From NCBI RefSeq assembly GCF_020075495.1, contig NZ_JABYQT010000006.1, forward strand, positions 164,388-228,387: a stretch of DNA of 64,000 nt, read 5' to 3'. Positions 8,180-16,025 of this stretch are shown here, piece after piece; the stretch's first letter is position 1; each line of letters opens with the position of its first letter. Made by a program: the position numbers and the translations under genes. Under the pieces are notes generated by a model. The model did no database searches. It was not told the DNA's origin and worked only from the letters and a program-made list of their open reading frames with translations. This DNA is from Vreelandella aquamarina (lineage in GTDB: Bacteria > Pseudomonadota > Gammaproteobacteria > Pseudomonadales > Halomonadaceae).

Positions 8180-10144
8180 CTAAACCTCACCCGCTTGTGT
8201 ATCGTCAGGCGATGAACCTGCACCGGGCAGCGCCAACAGATCGGCATGGCCCACCCAGATACCCACTTCGCCTTCAGCAATCGCACGCGCTCGCCGTTCA
8301 CGCCACTGGGCAATCCGTGAGGCGGCCTCCGGGGCCTGCTCGGTTGCCGCTTCCGCCCAGCCTTCGATCAATGCCTGCATCAAGGCTCGGTGGTCCTGGT
8401 TACCGGCACCCAGCTGCCAGGGCGTGCTGGCCTGTTCGACGCGGTAGCCCGCCTCTTCCAGCGCCGCTACCAAGGCGTTATGGGCCTCGCCACCCAAGGC
8501 ATCGCCCAGCCCCTTGTCACGCCGCTGGTGCGCCATGAACAGCGCCAGCAGCCAGTGATCCTCGTCATCGATCAGTGGCTCTCCCTCGGTATCGGTAAAG
8601 CCCCACTCACCGGTGACGCTCAGCGCCATCAGCAGCGCCTGCTGGTGATGCACGCAATGATCCACCAGCATGTCGATCCAGCGTTGAGAGACCAGATCGA
8701 GCAGCGCCGAGGCACTGACCAGGTCCGCGGTTTGCAGGGGCGCATGGTTCAAGGAATCAAGCGAGGCCTGCAGGGTTTGCACCGTTATCATCTTGTGGCC
8801 CGACGCCTCGATGCTTGCGCTCGCCTCGGCCAAAAGCTCGGCATCGTGATCGATCAGCGTCCAGTGCTGGGGCATGGGTAGCAACGGCGCCAGAAAGCGC
8901 AGGTTGCTGCCTCTGCCCGCCCCCAGGTCAACCAGCCTTGGCGCCGGGGTGCGCGCGCTCAGCCACTTGGCGGCGCTGCGCGGCAACTCCTTGCTTCGAA
9001 AATTGAAATCCACTGCTTCGCGCAGACTCAGCCAGTCCGCCGCAAACTGGCTGCCTGCGCTAAAGCTGGCTTGCGCCTCAGCCACCGGATGCGTCAGTGC
9101 AGCGGCAAAGGCTGCCCCGGCCGCTTGCCAGTCATTCAATGCCTCGCGGGTGGCCAGAGCACCGGTACGCAGCTCGGCGCGCAGTTCGGCATCGGTACAA
9201 AAGCGGCTGATTGCCCGTTCCAGGGCCACGACATCGCCGGGGGGAACTTTCAGGCCCGCACCTTCCGGCAGGGTTTCATCCAGCGCCCCTCCGGTCGTGG
9301 TAATCACCGGCAGGCCATGGGCCAGCGCCTCGGTGACCACCATGCCATAACCTTCGTACCAGGAAGGCAGCACCAGCGCATGGGCGTTCTGGTACGCCTG
9401 TATCAACGTGGCCTCGTCGCACTCGCCGTGCAGCAACACCTTCGCGTCGAGCCCGTTGGCGTCGATAAGCTGGCGAACCCGCTCTGCATACGCTGCATCC
9501 CGAGGGCTTCCGTAGCAGTCACACTGCCAGGCGCCGTGGGGAACGCCCGCGAGCGCACGCACCAGCAAATCCTGCCCCTTGCGCGGCACCAAGGTGGCCA
9601 CGCACAGCAGGCGAATGGGCTCATTGAGCCCTGGCGCATCGCTTGCCGGTGCCGCCTCCACGCCCGGCTCCACCACGCTCACGAACGCCTTGAAGGGCAT
9701 GGCGTATTCATCGGCCAGCACCTGCAGTCGGCGCTCGGTGAACCGGCTGGTCACGATGATGCGCGAAACGGCCGCCAGCGCCGCAAGCTCGCTTTCATGG
9801 AACTGGCGCTGCTCGGCTTCGCTCAGGCCCTGCTCGTCTCCCAAGGGGTGGTGAACCAGTGCAGTCATTTCCAGACGCTCGGCGTGCTCGGCAATGACGT
9901 CCGGCAAGGCGCCCATGGCCAGACCATCGATAATGACCCGAGCGGCCTCGGGCAGCGCCGCGAGTGCGCCCGCCAACTGCTCGGCCGCTTCGGCGTCTGC
10001 CGCAGGAAAGCAGCCTGCCAGGTTGATTACCTCGACAAGATGCCCCTGGCGGCGCAGCGCCTCTACCATGCGCGTATCGTAGATATACCCGCCGGTACGC
10101 TGCTCAAGCTCCCCGGCAACAATGAGGGTCAACGGCTCGCTCAT
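8180..10144 (-). CDS. Glycosyltransferase family 4 - methyltransferase fusion
   Basis: Two-domain protein of 654 residues. Residues 1-350 are a GT-B glycosyltransferase: the N-terminal acceptor half opens LIVAGELEQRTGGYIYDTRMVEAL, the donor half has LLCVATLVPRKGQDLLVRAL, and the GT4 signature is PSWYEGYGMVVTEALAHGLPVI (three adjacent segments near residues 190-285). Residues 385-654 look like a class I SAM methyltransferase with motif I LVDLGAGRGSNLRFL and the acidic end WTLIDHDAELL. Stand-alone GT4 enzymes are about 380 residues, so the fusion is clear. It overlaps the pterin-synthase-like gene by 4 bases (ATGA) and is followed 4 bases later by the YbhN-like gene. The likely job is to glycosylate and methylate the same product, perhaps a pterin; the acceptor is not known. 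Confidence 0.82.
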   Translation of the reverse strand: MSEPLTLIVAGELEQRTGGYIYDTRMVEALRRQGHLVEVINLAGCFPAADAEAAEQLAGALAALPEAARVIIDGLAMGALPDVIAEHAERLEMTALVHHPLGDEQGLSEAEQRQFHESELAALAAVSRIIVTSRFTERRLQVLADEYAMPFKAFVSVVEPGVEAAPASDAPGLNEPIRLLCVATLVPRKGQDLLVRALAGVPHGAWQCDCYGSPRDAAYAERVRQLIDANGLDAKVLLHGECDEATLIQAYQNAHALVLPSWYEGYGMVVTEALAHGLPVITTTGGALDETLPEGAGLKVPPGDVVALERAISRFCTDAELRAELRTGALATREALNDWQAAGAAFAAALTHPVAEAQASFSAGSQFAADWLSLREAVDFNFRSKELPRSAAKWLSARTPAPRLVDLGAGRGSNLRFLAPLLPMPQHWTLIDHDAELLAEASASIEASGHKMITVQTLQASLDSLNHAPLQTADLVSASALLDLVSQRWIDMLVDHCVHHQQALLMALSVTGEWGFTDTEGEPLIDDEDHWLLALFMAHQRRDKGLGDALGGEAHNALVAALEEAGYRVEQASTPWQLGAGNQDHRALMQALIEGWAEAATEQAPEAASRIAQWRERRARAIAEGEVGIWVGHADLLALPGAGSSPDDTQAGEV

Positions 10145-10539
10145 AGATCGCCTTCATAGCTTGCCCAGGCAATATGCGATTCGTGGAGCTTGACCTCCAT
10201 CCGAGTAATCCCCTGGGCGGTCTTGCCCATGGTGCCCTCGCCGATGGCGTCGGCCAGTCGACCAAAAATGACCCCCGCCATGAATTCTGTAGAAGTGTTC
10301 TTGCCTGCAAATTCGTCTTCGTCATCCAGGTTGCGGTAGTTCAGGTGCGAGAGCACGTCCTTGAGCGTTTCGCTTGCCAGGCCGATGTCGATCACCAGCC
10401 CATCCTCATCGAGCTCGGGGCGCTGGAAGGTCACGTCCACCACGTAGGTAGCGCCGTGGGTGCGCTGGGCGGGGCCGAAGATCTCCCCTTTGAAGCTGTG
10501 GGCAATCATGAAGTGGTCACGAACACATAAACGGTACAT
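10141..10539 (-). CDS. 6-pyruvoyl-tetrahydropterin synthase / QueD family protein, atypical active site
   Basis: A 132-residue T-fold protein of the PTPS/QueD family. The zinc site begins normally with AHSFKG, and the pterin-binding NTSTE (NPTSE in QueD) and the glutamate in KLHES are kept. The CxxxHGH motif of QueD reads AQRTHGA here (about residues 25-31), so both the catalytic Cys and one zinc-binding His are replaced by Ala. The protein therefore probably no longer makes 6-carboxytetrahydropterin or the biopterin intermediate in the usual way. It sits between the dehydrogenase (18 bases upstream) and the glycosyltransferase fusion (4-base overlap), so it belongs to that operon. Confidence 0.82.
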   Translation of the reverse strand: MYRLCVRDHFMIAHSFKGEIFGPAQRTHGATYVVDVTFQRPELDEDGLVIDIGLASETLKDVLSHLNYRNLDDEDEFAGKNTSTEFMAGVIFGRLADAIGEGTMGKTAQGITRMEVKLHESHIAWASYEGDL

Positions 10540-10557
10540 AGACGCTCCTGGCGTTGA

Positions 10558-11547
10558 TTAATGAGAAGTGGGGTAATTGAGGCGGTGACACAGCACCGGG
10601 CTGCCTGCGGCAAAAAGCGCTGGGGCTAGCTCGGGTAGCGCGTCAAAATCGCTTTCGCTATTGACAAGGGCATCCAGGCGGCTGTCGGCCAGCAGGCGTA
10701 ACGCCAGCGTCAAGCGGCGCTGGTAATCCCAGCGCGGGCGTAGCCTGGCGGGCAGCTGACCTACCTGGCTCGCCCGCAGGCTAAGGCGCTGGGAGTGAAA
10801 TGCGCCGCCCAGTGGCAGGCTGACCTCGCCCTCACCAAACCAGCTCATCTCGATGACGCGGCCTTCGCTGCCTACCTGACTCAGAGCCTGGCGCAAACCT
10901 TCAGGGTGCCCGCTGGCATGGATCACACAGTCTTGATCGACAGGCGCCTTTTCCGGTCTACAAAAGGCAATTCCCAGATGCTCGGCGATTGCCTGACGCT
11001 CGGGGTCGATATCCACCAGTGTGGCCTGGACACCGGCTACCTGGGAACAGAGATAAGCCACCAGACAGCCCACGACCCCGGCGCCGATGATCGTGATGCG
11101 CTCGCCTACCATTGGCTCGGCATCCCACACGCCGTTGATCGCGGTTTCCATATTGGCCGCCAGCACGGCGCGCGCGGCGGGTACATTTTCTGGCACGGGC
11201 AGCACCATGGCGGCTGGCACCACGTAGCGGTCCTGATGGGGAAACAGGCAGAAAACGGTTTTATCCCGCAGATGCTCCGGCCCCTGCTCTACCCGGCCAA
11301 CATTGCAGTAGCCGTACTTTACCGGCGCAGGAAACTGCCCCGCCTGAAACGGTGCTTGCATGCGCTCGAATTCACTTTCCGGCACACGCGCATTGAATAC
11401 CAGGGATTCCGTGCCCCGGCTGATGCCGCTATACAACGCACGAACCAGAACCTCTTCATTGCCAACGGCGGTTAGCGTTTCACTTCTAAGCTCACCAACG
11501 CCTGGGTGAACGACCCAAAAGGCGGTGGCGGTATCGGTCGCCGACAT
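10558..11547 (-). CDS. MDR-family (BchC-like) dehydrogenase
   Basis: Medium-chain dehydrogenase/reductase of 329 residues with a GroES-like N-terminus and a Rossmann fold carrying IIGAGVVGCLVAYL (about residues 150-163). The position where zinc alcohol dehydrogenases have the catalytic-zinc Cys (GICGSD) reads GISRGTES, as in BchC-like proteins, so it may be zinc-independent despite its usual annotation as zinc-binding. It is the first gene of the leftward operon (dehydrogenase, PTPS-like, GT-methyltransferase, YbhN-like). Likely oxidises or reduces a side-chain alcohol on the pathway product; the substrate cannot be read from sequence. Confidence 0.8.
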   Translation of the reverse strand: MSATDTATAFWVVHPGVGELRSETLTAVGNEEVLVRALYSGISRGTESLVFNARVPESEFERMQAPFQAGQFPAPVKYGYCNVGRVEQGPEHLRDKTVFCLFPHQDRYVVPAAMVLPVPENVPAARAVLAANMETAINGVWDAEPMVGERITIIGAGVVGCLVAYLCSQVAGVQATLVDIDPERQAIAEHLGIAFCRPEKAPVDQDCVIHASGHPEGLRQALSQVGSEGRVIEMSWFGEGEVSLPLGGAFHSQRLSLRASQVGQLPARLRPRWDYQRRLTLALRLLADSRLDALVNSESDFDALPELAPALFAAGSPVLCHRLNYPTSH

Positions 11548-11853
11548 GGCATTTCCCTATTTATTGGTGTTTTCATCCAATGAACCTGGTAGCACTGATG
11601 CGCCATACCACACGCTCATCCAGAATTTTTTTATGATGTTTCTTATAGCGTAGCGTAGAAATACCATTGGTCGATGAATGCAGGCGGCCAATTTCATTCG
11701 AAAAGGTCTGAAGCTTCTGGGTGACTTTTCAATGGCATCAAGGGGCTAGGGAATAAAATGGACGAACCGGGCATAATGTACAAAAATGGTACATATAAAA
11801 AAGTTTGCACTAATTAATTTACCGCGGGCAGCGCGGCCGCTTTGCGAGACACC
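11548..11853. promoter_or_regulatory. Divergent intergenic region with TGTAC-N7-GTACA inverted repeat
   Basis: About 300 bases between the leftward operon and the rightward phosphatidyltransferase gene, AT-rich and without a credible gene. It should hold both promoters. At 11777-11793 there is a perfect inverted repeat TGTAC-AAAAATG-GTACA followed by an AT-rich run, which looks like an operator. GTAC-type half sites are used by several regulator families (for example MerR-type CarH/LitR and YefM), so the factor cannot be named. Confidence 0.45.
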
Positions 11854-12582
11854 ATGCGTCGATTGTTTACCGCACGCCCCGTTCATGCGCTTCCTAATCG
11901 CATTTACACTGTCGTTGAGCTTCTTGTGGGCAGCGTGTTGCTGCTGACGCTGGGTAGTGTGTTTCCCCAGTTGATACCTCAAAGCGCCCACTGGGGGTTG
12001 GCTTATACGGCTTACGCACTGATTGGCCTGTTCGTTCTCATATGCTGGTCGCAGGGGTCCCTCGGCTGGGCAAACCGGATTACCCTGCTTCGTGCGGTGC
12101 TGGTTGCCCTGGTAGCGGGAGCACTGGCCTACGATAGCTTTGCCCAGGTCATCTGGCTTTGGCTGGGAGTGGCCACCGTGGCGCTACTGCTGGATGGCGT
12201 GGACGGCTGGGTGGCCAGGCGTACCAGAAGCTTCAGCTCCTTCGGTGCCCGTTTCGACATGGAGCTCGATGCACTTCTGATTCTGCTTCTATGTATCGGC
12301 CTGATTCGCCTGGAGTCGCTGGGCCTGTGGGTGCTGCTGATCGGCGTGATGCGCTATCTGTTCGTGGCGGCGGGCTGGTATTTCAGCTGGCTCTCACAGC
12401 CGCTTCATGCAAGTTTTCGGCGTAAGCTCGTCTGCGTATGGCAGGTGTCTGCGCTGCTGCTGGCCCTGACACCATTGACCCACCCCTTTCTGGCAAGCCT
12501 GCTGGCGCTCAGTGCGCTGGCGTCACTCGCCTACTCGTTTGGAATGGATAGCTGGTGGCTGTACAAGCAGTCTCGGCGCTAG
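11854..12582 (+). CDS. CDP-alcohol phosphatidyltransferase family protein
   Basis: Integral membrane enzyme of 242 residues that should transfer a phosphatidyl or other phospho-alcohol group from a CDP-activated donor. The diagnostic motif D-x2-DG-x2-AR-x8-G-x3-D-x3-D is complete, running from DGVDGWVARR through FGARFDMELD (near residues 115-140). About six or seven hydrophobic segments are seen. The acceptor cannot be told from sequence. A TTG at 11842 is an alternative start; the ATG was preferred because the TTG adds only four residues and no clear ribosome site favours it. It is divergent from the dehydrogenase operon and may supply the lipid part of that pathway. The modE gene follows after 97 bases. 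Confidence 0.85.
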   Translation: MRRLFTARPVHALPNRIYTVVELLVGSVLLLTLGSVFPQLIPQSAHWGLAYTAYALIGLFVLICWSQGSLGWANRITLLRAVLVALVAGALAYDSFAQVIWLWLGVATVALLLDGVDGWVARRTRSFSSFGARFDMELDALLILLLCIGLIRLESLGLWVLLIGVMRYLFVAAGWYFSWLSQPLHASFRRKLVCVWQVSALLLALTPLTHPFLASLLALSALASLAYSFGMDSWWLYKQSRR

Positions 12583-12679
12583 GCGGCGCTCTGCGCATGG
12601 AGAAAACGGGATTCGCCATGGGCGCCTCGAGGCCCGGTGGCTGGTAAACTGCGCGAAACGATTGCTCCAGGACTGCACA

Positions 12680-13042
12680 ATGACACGTACTCTTCACACA
12701 ACTCCCACGTTTCAGCTGCGCCTGGCGCTGAATCGCGACGTGGTAATCGGCCCTGGCAAGGCCGATCTGCTGGAAAGGATCGACCAGACTGGCTCCATTT
12801 CAGCAGCAGGCCGCTCGCTGACGATGAGCTATAAAAAGGCCTGGCACCTGATCGAAACCATGAACCATCACTTCCCATCGCCGCTGGTGGCCACAAGCTC
12901 GGGCGGCAACGAGCGTGGTGGCGCTCATTTGACCGAGCTGGGGCAACAGGTGCTTGCCCATTATCGCGCCCTGGAAAAGCAGCTTAGTCCTGAACACTCC
13001 ATGGATGCCCAGGCGCTACTTGCCCTGATGGATACCCGCTAG
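12680..13042 (+). CDS. modE: ModE-type molybdate-responsive regulator, DNA-binding domain only
   Basis: Winged-helix regulator of 120 residues matching the N-terminal half of ModE: the recognition region reads LLERIDQTGSISAAGRSLTM then SYKKAWHLIETMN (about residues 33-65), and the wing has GGNERGGAHLTELG. E. coli ModE (about 262 residues) also has two molybdate-binding Mop domains, absent here. Molybdate sensing is therefore lost, or the protein senses in another way. It lies 140 bases before modA in the same direction, and a ModE-like inverted repeat overlaps the modA start. The ATG at 12680 is chosen because homology begins there. Confidence 0.85.
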   Translation: MTRTLHTTPTFQLRLALNRDVVIGPGKADLLERIDQTGSISAAGRSLTMSYKKAWHLIETMNHHFPSPLVATSSGGNERGGAHLTELGQQVLAHYRALEKQLSPEHSMDAQALLALMDTR

Positions 13043-13150
13043 GCTTGCTCCTTTAGTCCGCTCTTTTTTTGCACACCAACCTTTCGGACCTTTTGTCACA
13101 TGAGGGCTGTGTCATTTACGTTGAGCAGCCCCGTGCTTTTGTGTAGTCTC

Positions 13151-13182
13151 CGTTATATCCAAATGGAAATAGCGGAATAACG
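13151..13182 (+). promoter_or_regulatory. Candidate ModE operator before modA
   Basis: Imperfect inverted repeat with CGTTATATCC on the left and GGAATAACG on the right, ending directly at the modA ATG and covering its ribosome site. ModE operators in E. coli are built on CGnTATAT-type halves, so the resemblance is good in the left arm and moderate in the right. The short ModE is encoded just upstream. Confidence 0.45.
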
Positions 13183-14010
13183 ATGAACAATCACGTAATT
13201 CACGGCGCTATACTGGCCACCGCTTTGGTATGGCTACCGAACCTTGCCCAGGCGACGGAACGCCTTCACATTGCAGCCGCTGCGTCGCTCACCGATGCGC
13301 TGAACGAAGCCATTGATGTCTACGAAACCGAGCACGATGTCCAGGTAACTCCCGTTTACGCCTCTTCGTCCACCCTTGCCCGCCAGATCGCCAACGGCAG
13401 CCCTGCCGACCTTTTCCTTTCGGCCAACGTCGTGTGGATGGACTGGCTCGAGAATCAAGGCGTAAACGTTCAACAGCGCCTCGACCTGCTGCACAACCGC
13501 CTGGCGCTTGTGTCCGCCCGCGACACGCTGCCCGAGCACTTTACCCCCGGCAGCGGGGCCCCCGTGGTTTCCCTGCTTCAAGACCAGGAGCGCCTGTCGG
13601 TCGGCGACCCGGATCACGTACCGGCAGGCATCTATACCCAACAGGCGCTTGAAGCCCTGGGCGAATGGAGTGAACTCGCGCCACGACTTGCCCGCGGGAA
13701 CGACGTCCGCGCCGCCCTCACCCTGGTAGAGCGCCAGGAAACCCCCGTGGGCGTGGTCTATCAGACCGATGCGCTGGCAAGCGGCGCGGTGCGCATACTG
13801 GGTCTGTTTCCGGCGGATAGCCATGCCCCCATCACCTACCCGATTGCCCTGATCGATGCCGAACAAAAAGAAGCTGCCGTGGCGCTCAGAGCCTGGCTTG
13901 CAAGTGAAGAAGCCTTGGCGATATTCACCCGCTACGGCTTTACTCCGGATGACTCAGCTCCGGATGAGTCAGTTGCGGATGAATCAGTTGCGGAAACTAA
14001 AGCTCCGTGA
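13183..14010 (+). CDS. modA: Molybdate ABC transporter substrate-binding protein
   Basis: Periplasmic receptor of 275 residues that binds molybdate or tungstate for ModBC. Residues 1-25 are a signal peptide (ending AQA-T). The oxyanion-binding segments are AAASLTDALNEAI (about 31-43) and YASSSTLARQIANGSPADLFLSAN (two adjacent parts near 63-86), with the conserved GVVYQTDAL later. The C-terminus carries an extra acidic repeat (PDDSA, PDESV, ADESV) encoded by three 15-base repeats at about 13949-13993, not part of the ModA fold. It overlaps modB by 4 bases. Confidence 0.95.
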   Translation: MNNHVIHGAILATALVWLPNLAQATERLHIAAAASLTDALNEAIDVYETEHDVQVTPVYASSSTLARQIANGSPADLFLSANVVWMDWLENQGVNVQQRLDLLHNRLALVSARDTLPEHFTPGSGAPVVSLLQDQERLSVGDPDHVPAGIYTQQALEALGEWSELAPRLARGNDVRAALTLVERQETPVGVVYQTDALASGAVRILGLFPADSHAPITYPIALIDAEQKEAAVALRAWLASEEALAIFTRYGFTPDDSAPDESVADESVAETKAP

Positions 14011-14705
14011 GTCTTTCACCCGCCGAGTGGGAAGCCATCCGCCTGAGCCTTTTGATCGGGCTGGCCGCGGTCGCCTGGATTCTGCCCTTGGGGATCGGCG
14101 TTGCCTGGCTGCTTGCCCGGCATGAGTTTCGCGGCAAGGCGGTGCTGGATGGACTGATTCATCTACCGCTGGTGCTGCCGCCGGTGGTAGTGGGCTATCT
14201 GCTGCTGGTAGCGCTGGGCCGGCAGGGCGTTATCGGAGCGTGGCTTTACTCGACGTTCGGGCTGTCGCTGCCGTTTACCTGGCAAGGGGCAGCGGTGGCC
14301 AGCGGCGTGATGGCCTTTCCGCTTCTGGTACGCGCGCTCAGGCTATCCCTTGAAGCGGTGGACCCAAAGCTTGAAGCCGCTGCCAGTACCTTGGGGGCAG
14401 GCCGCTGGCGGGTATTTACCACCATCACCCTGCCGCTGGCAGTGCCTGGACTTCTGACCGGCACCGTATTGGCTTTTGCCCGAGCGCTTTCGGAGTTTGG
14501 CGCCACGATCACCTTTGCCTCCAACATTCCCGGCGAAACCCGCACGCTTCCGCTGGCGCTTTATACGCTTATTCAATCGCCAGGCCAGGAGTCGGCCGCG
14601 GCACGCCTGTGCCTGATCGCCGTCGTGATTGCCCTGATCTCACTGGTGGCGTCCGAGTGGCTGGCACGGCGCACCCGACAACGTTTGCAGGAACGCGATG
14701 GCTGA
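14007..14705 (+). CDS. modB: Molybdate ABC transporter permease
   Basis: Inner-membrane channel subunit of 232 residues with five or six membrane helices. The permease EAA loop that docks on ModC reads EAAASTLGAGRWRVFTTITLP (in the region of residues 128-148), and RALSEFGATITFASNIPGET is the ModB-type segment. The start is a GTG overlapping the modA stop (GTGA), and the gene overlaps modC by 8 bases, so modABC are translationally linked. Confidence 0.95.
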   Translation: MSLSPAEWEAIRLSLLIGLAAVAWILPLGIGVAWLLARHEFRGKAVLDGLIHLPLVLPPVVVGYLLLVALGRQGVIGAWLYSTFGLSLPFTWQGAAVASGVMAFPLLVRALRLSLEAVDPKLEAAASTLGAGRWRVFTTITLPLAVPGLLTGTVLAFARALSEFGATITFASNIPGETRTLPLALYTLIQSPGQESAAARLCLIAVVIALISLVASEWLARRTRQRLQERDG

Positions 14706-15798
14706 CGTGATGACCACCCCCCCCCGCCTGACGCTTGACATCGAACAGCCACAGGGAGATTTCAAGCTCGCCGTCAGGCTCGACTTGCCCGGCGATGGTG
14801 TCAGCGGCGTGTTCGGTGCTTCAGGCAGCGGCAAGACCAGCCTGTTGCGGGTGATTGCCGGGCTCGACCGCCCTCAACAGGGCCATATCAAGCTGGGCCA
14901 GCAGGTGCTGCTGGATACCCAGCGCGGCATCTTTACGCCTCCGCACCAGCGACGTATTGGCGTGGTATTCCAGGAAGCTCGGCTTTTTCCGCACTACTGT
15001 GTGCGCGGTAATCTGACCTACGGCATGCCCCACCCCGCGCCCGGGCGGCTTGCCGAAATCGTCGAGCTGCTGGGTATCGAGGCGCTGCTTACGCGCATGC
15101 CAGGCACGCTATCTGGCGGCGAGGCTCGGCGGGTTGCCATCGGCCGAGCACTGTTGAGCGAGCCGCAGCTATTGCTGATGGATGAGCCACTCACCGGGCT
15201 CGACGGCCCGCGCAAGGAGGAGCTTCTGCGCTATATCACACGGCTCACCCAGCAGGTGGATATCCCGGTGGTGTACGTCAGCCATGATGCCGAAGAGATC
15301 ACCACCATTGCCGATCATCTGGTGGTGCTGAAAGCTGGCCGTGTCGAGGCAAGCGATGCGCTTCACACCCTGCTGCACCGCTTCGACCTGACCCATGGGC
15401 TTGGTGGCTTTGATGCCGCCTCGCTGCTCGAAGGCGAGGTCGTTGCGCACGACCACGCCTACGGTCTTACCTATCTGGCACTGGATGATGAGCATCGACT
15501 GACCCTCCCCGGCACTGCCGCGCCCATCGGCAGTCGTCTGCGTCTGCGTATCCTGGCCCGGGATATCGCGCTGGCGCTCACCCCGCCTCCCGGCACCAGC
15601 TACCGCAACCAGCTCGACGCCACCATCGTCGACACCGCCGTGCTTCCCGAGGCACCGCACACGGTAGAGCTGCGCCTGCGCATCGGAACGCGGTTTTTGC
15701 GTGCCCGGCTGACGCGTAAATCCTGGGACGACATGGGGTTGGCAAAAGGCATGAACATCACCGCGCTTATTCGCAGTGTGTCGTTCAATCCGCTTTAA
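14698..15798 (+). CDS. modC: Molybdate ABC transporter ATP-binding protein
   Basis: ATPase of 366 residues driving molybdate uptake. Walker A is GASGSGKTS (about 40-48), the ABC signature LSGGEARRVAIGRAL, Walker B LLLMDEPLTGLD and the switch His is in YVSHDAEE. The last 75 residues form the Mop/TOBE domain typical of ModC (start about ANQLDATIV-type segment, ending NITALIRSVSFNPL). That domain can bind oxyanion, so regulation by molybdate may act on the transporter even though ModE lacks its own sensor domain. Confidence 0.96.
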   Translation: MADVMTTPPRLTLDIEQPQGDFKLAVRLDLPGDGVSGVFGASGSGKTSLLRVIAGLDRPQQGHIKLGQQVLLDTQRGIFTPPHQRRIGVVFQEARLFPHYCVRGNLTYGMPHPAPGRLAEIVELLGIEALLTRMPGTLSGGEARRVAIGRALLSEPQLLLMDEPLTGLDGPRKEELLRYITRLTQQVDIPVVYVSHDAEEITTIADHLVVLKAGRVEASDALHTLLHRFDLTHGLGGFDAASLLEGEVVAHDHAYGLTYLALDDEHRLTLPGTAAPIGSRLRLRILARDIALALTPPPGTSYRNQLDATIVDTAVLPEAPHTVELRLRIGTRFLRARLTRKSWDDMGLAKGMNITALIRSVSFNPL

Positions 15799-15945
15799 CC
15801 TTTTCCTTCAAGCGGTTGGGCATAACCGGCCTGTTGTCACGCTTGCTTACCGACATGACCCACTAGCGACATTGTTAGCCATGGCTATGTTACTTGGCAT
15901 ATATAAACTTTATTTTTTAATGACTTAGCGTTTTAAAATAAAAAA

Positions 15946-15978
15946 GCGTGCTAGGATTCCACGCCTCTAGAGGCGCCT
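15946..15978 (+). promoter_or_regulatory. Palindromes in the mntP leader
   Basis: Three nested symmetries lie 50-80 bases before mntP: GCGTG-N9-CACGC (15946-15964), the perfect 12-base palindrome GCCTCTAGAGGC (15963-15974) and AGGCGCCT (15971-15978). They follow an AT-rich promoter-like stretch, so they could be a metal-regulator operator or a leader hairpin. I could not match the conserved core of the yybP-ykoY manganese riboswitch that often precedes mntP. Confidence 0.35.
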
Positions 15979-16025
15979 CATATCCTTCGCCAGGCGCCGT
16001 CATGTCACCACGAGAATAGTTGCCC

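Noticed and set aside
9071..10159. A 362-codon open frame opposite the glycosyltransferase fusion
   Set aside because: No domain resemblance; the minus-strand gene has clear GT4 and methyltransferase motifs.
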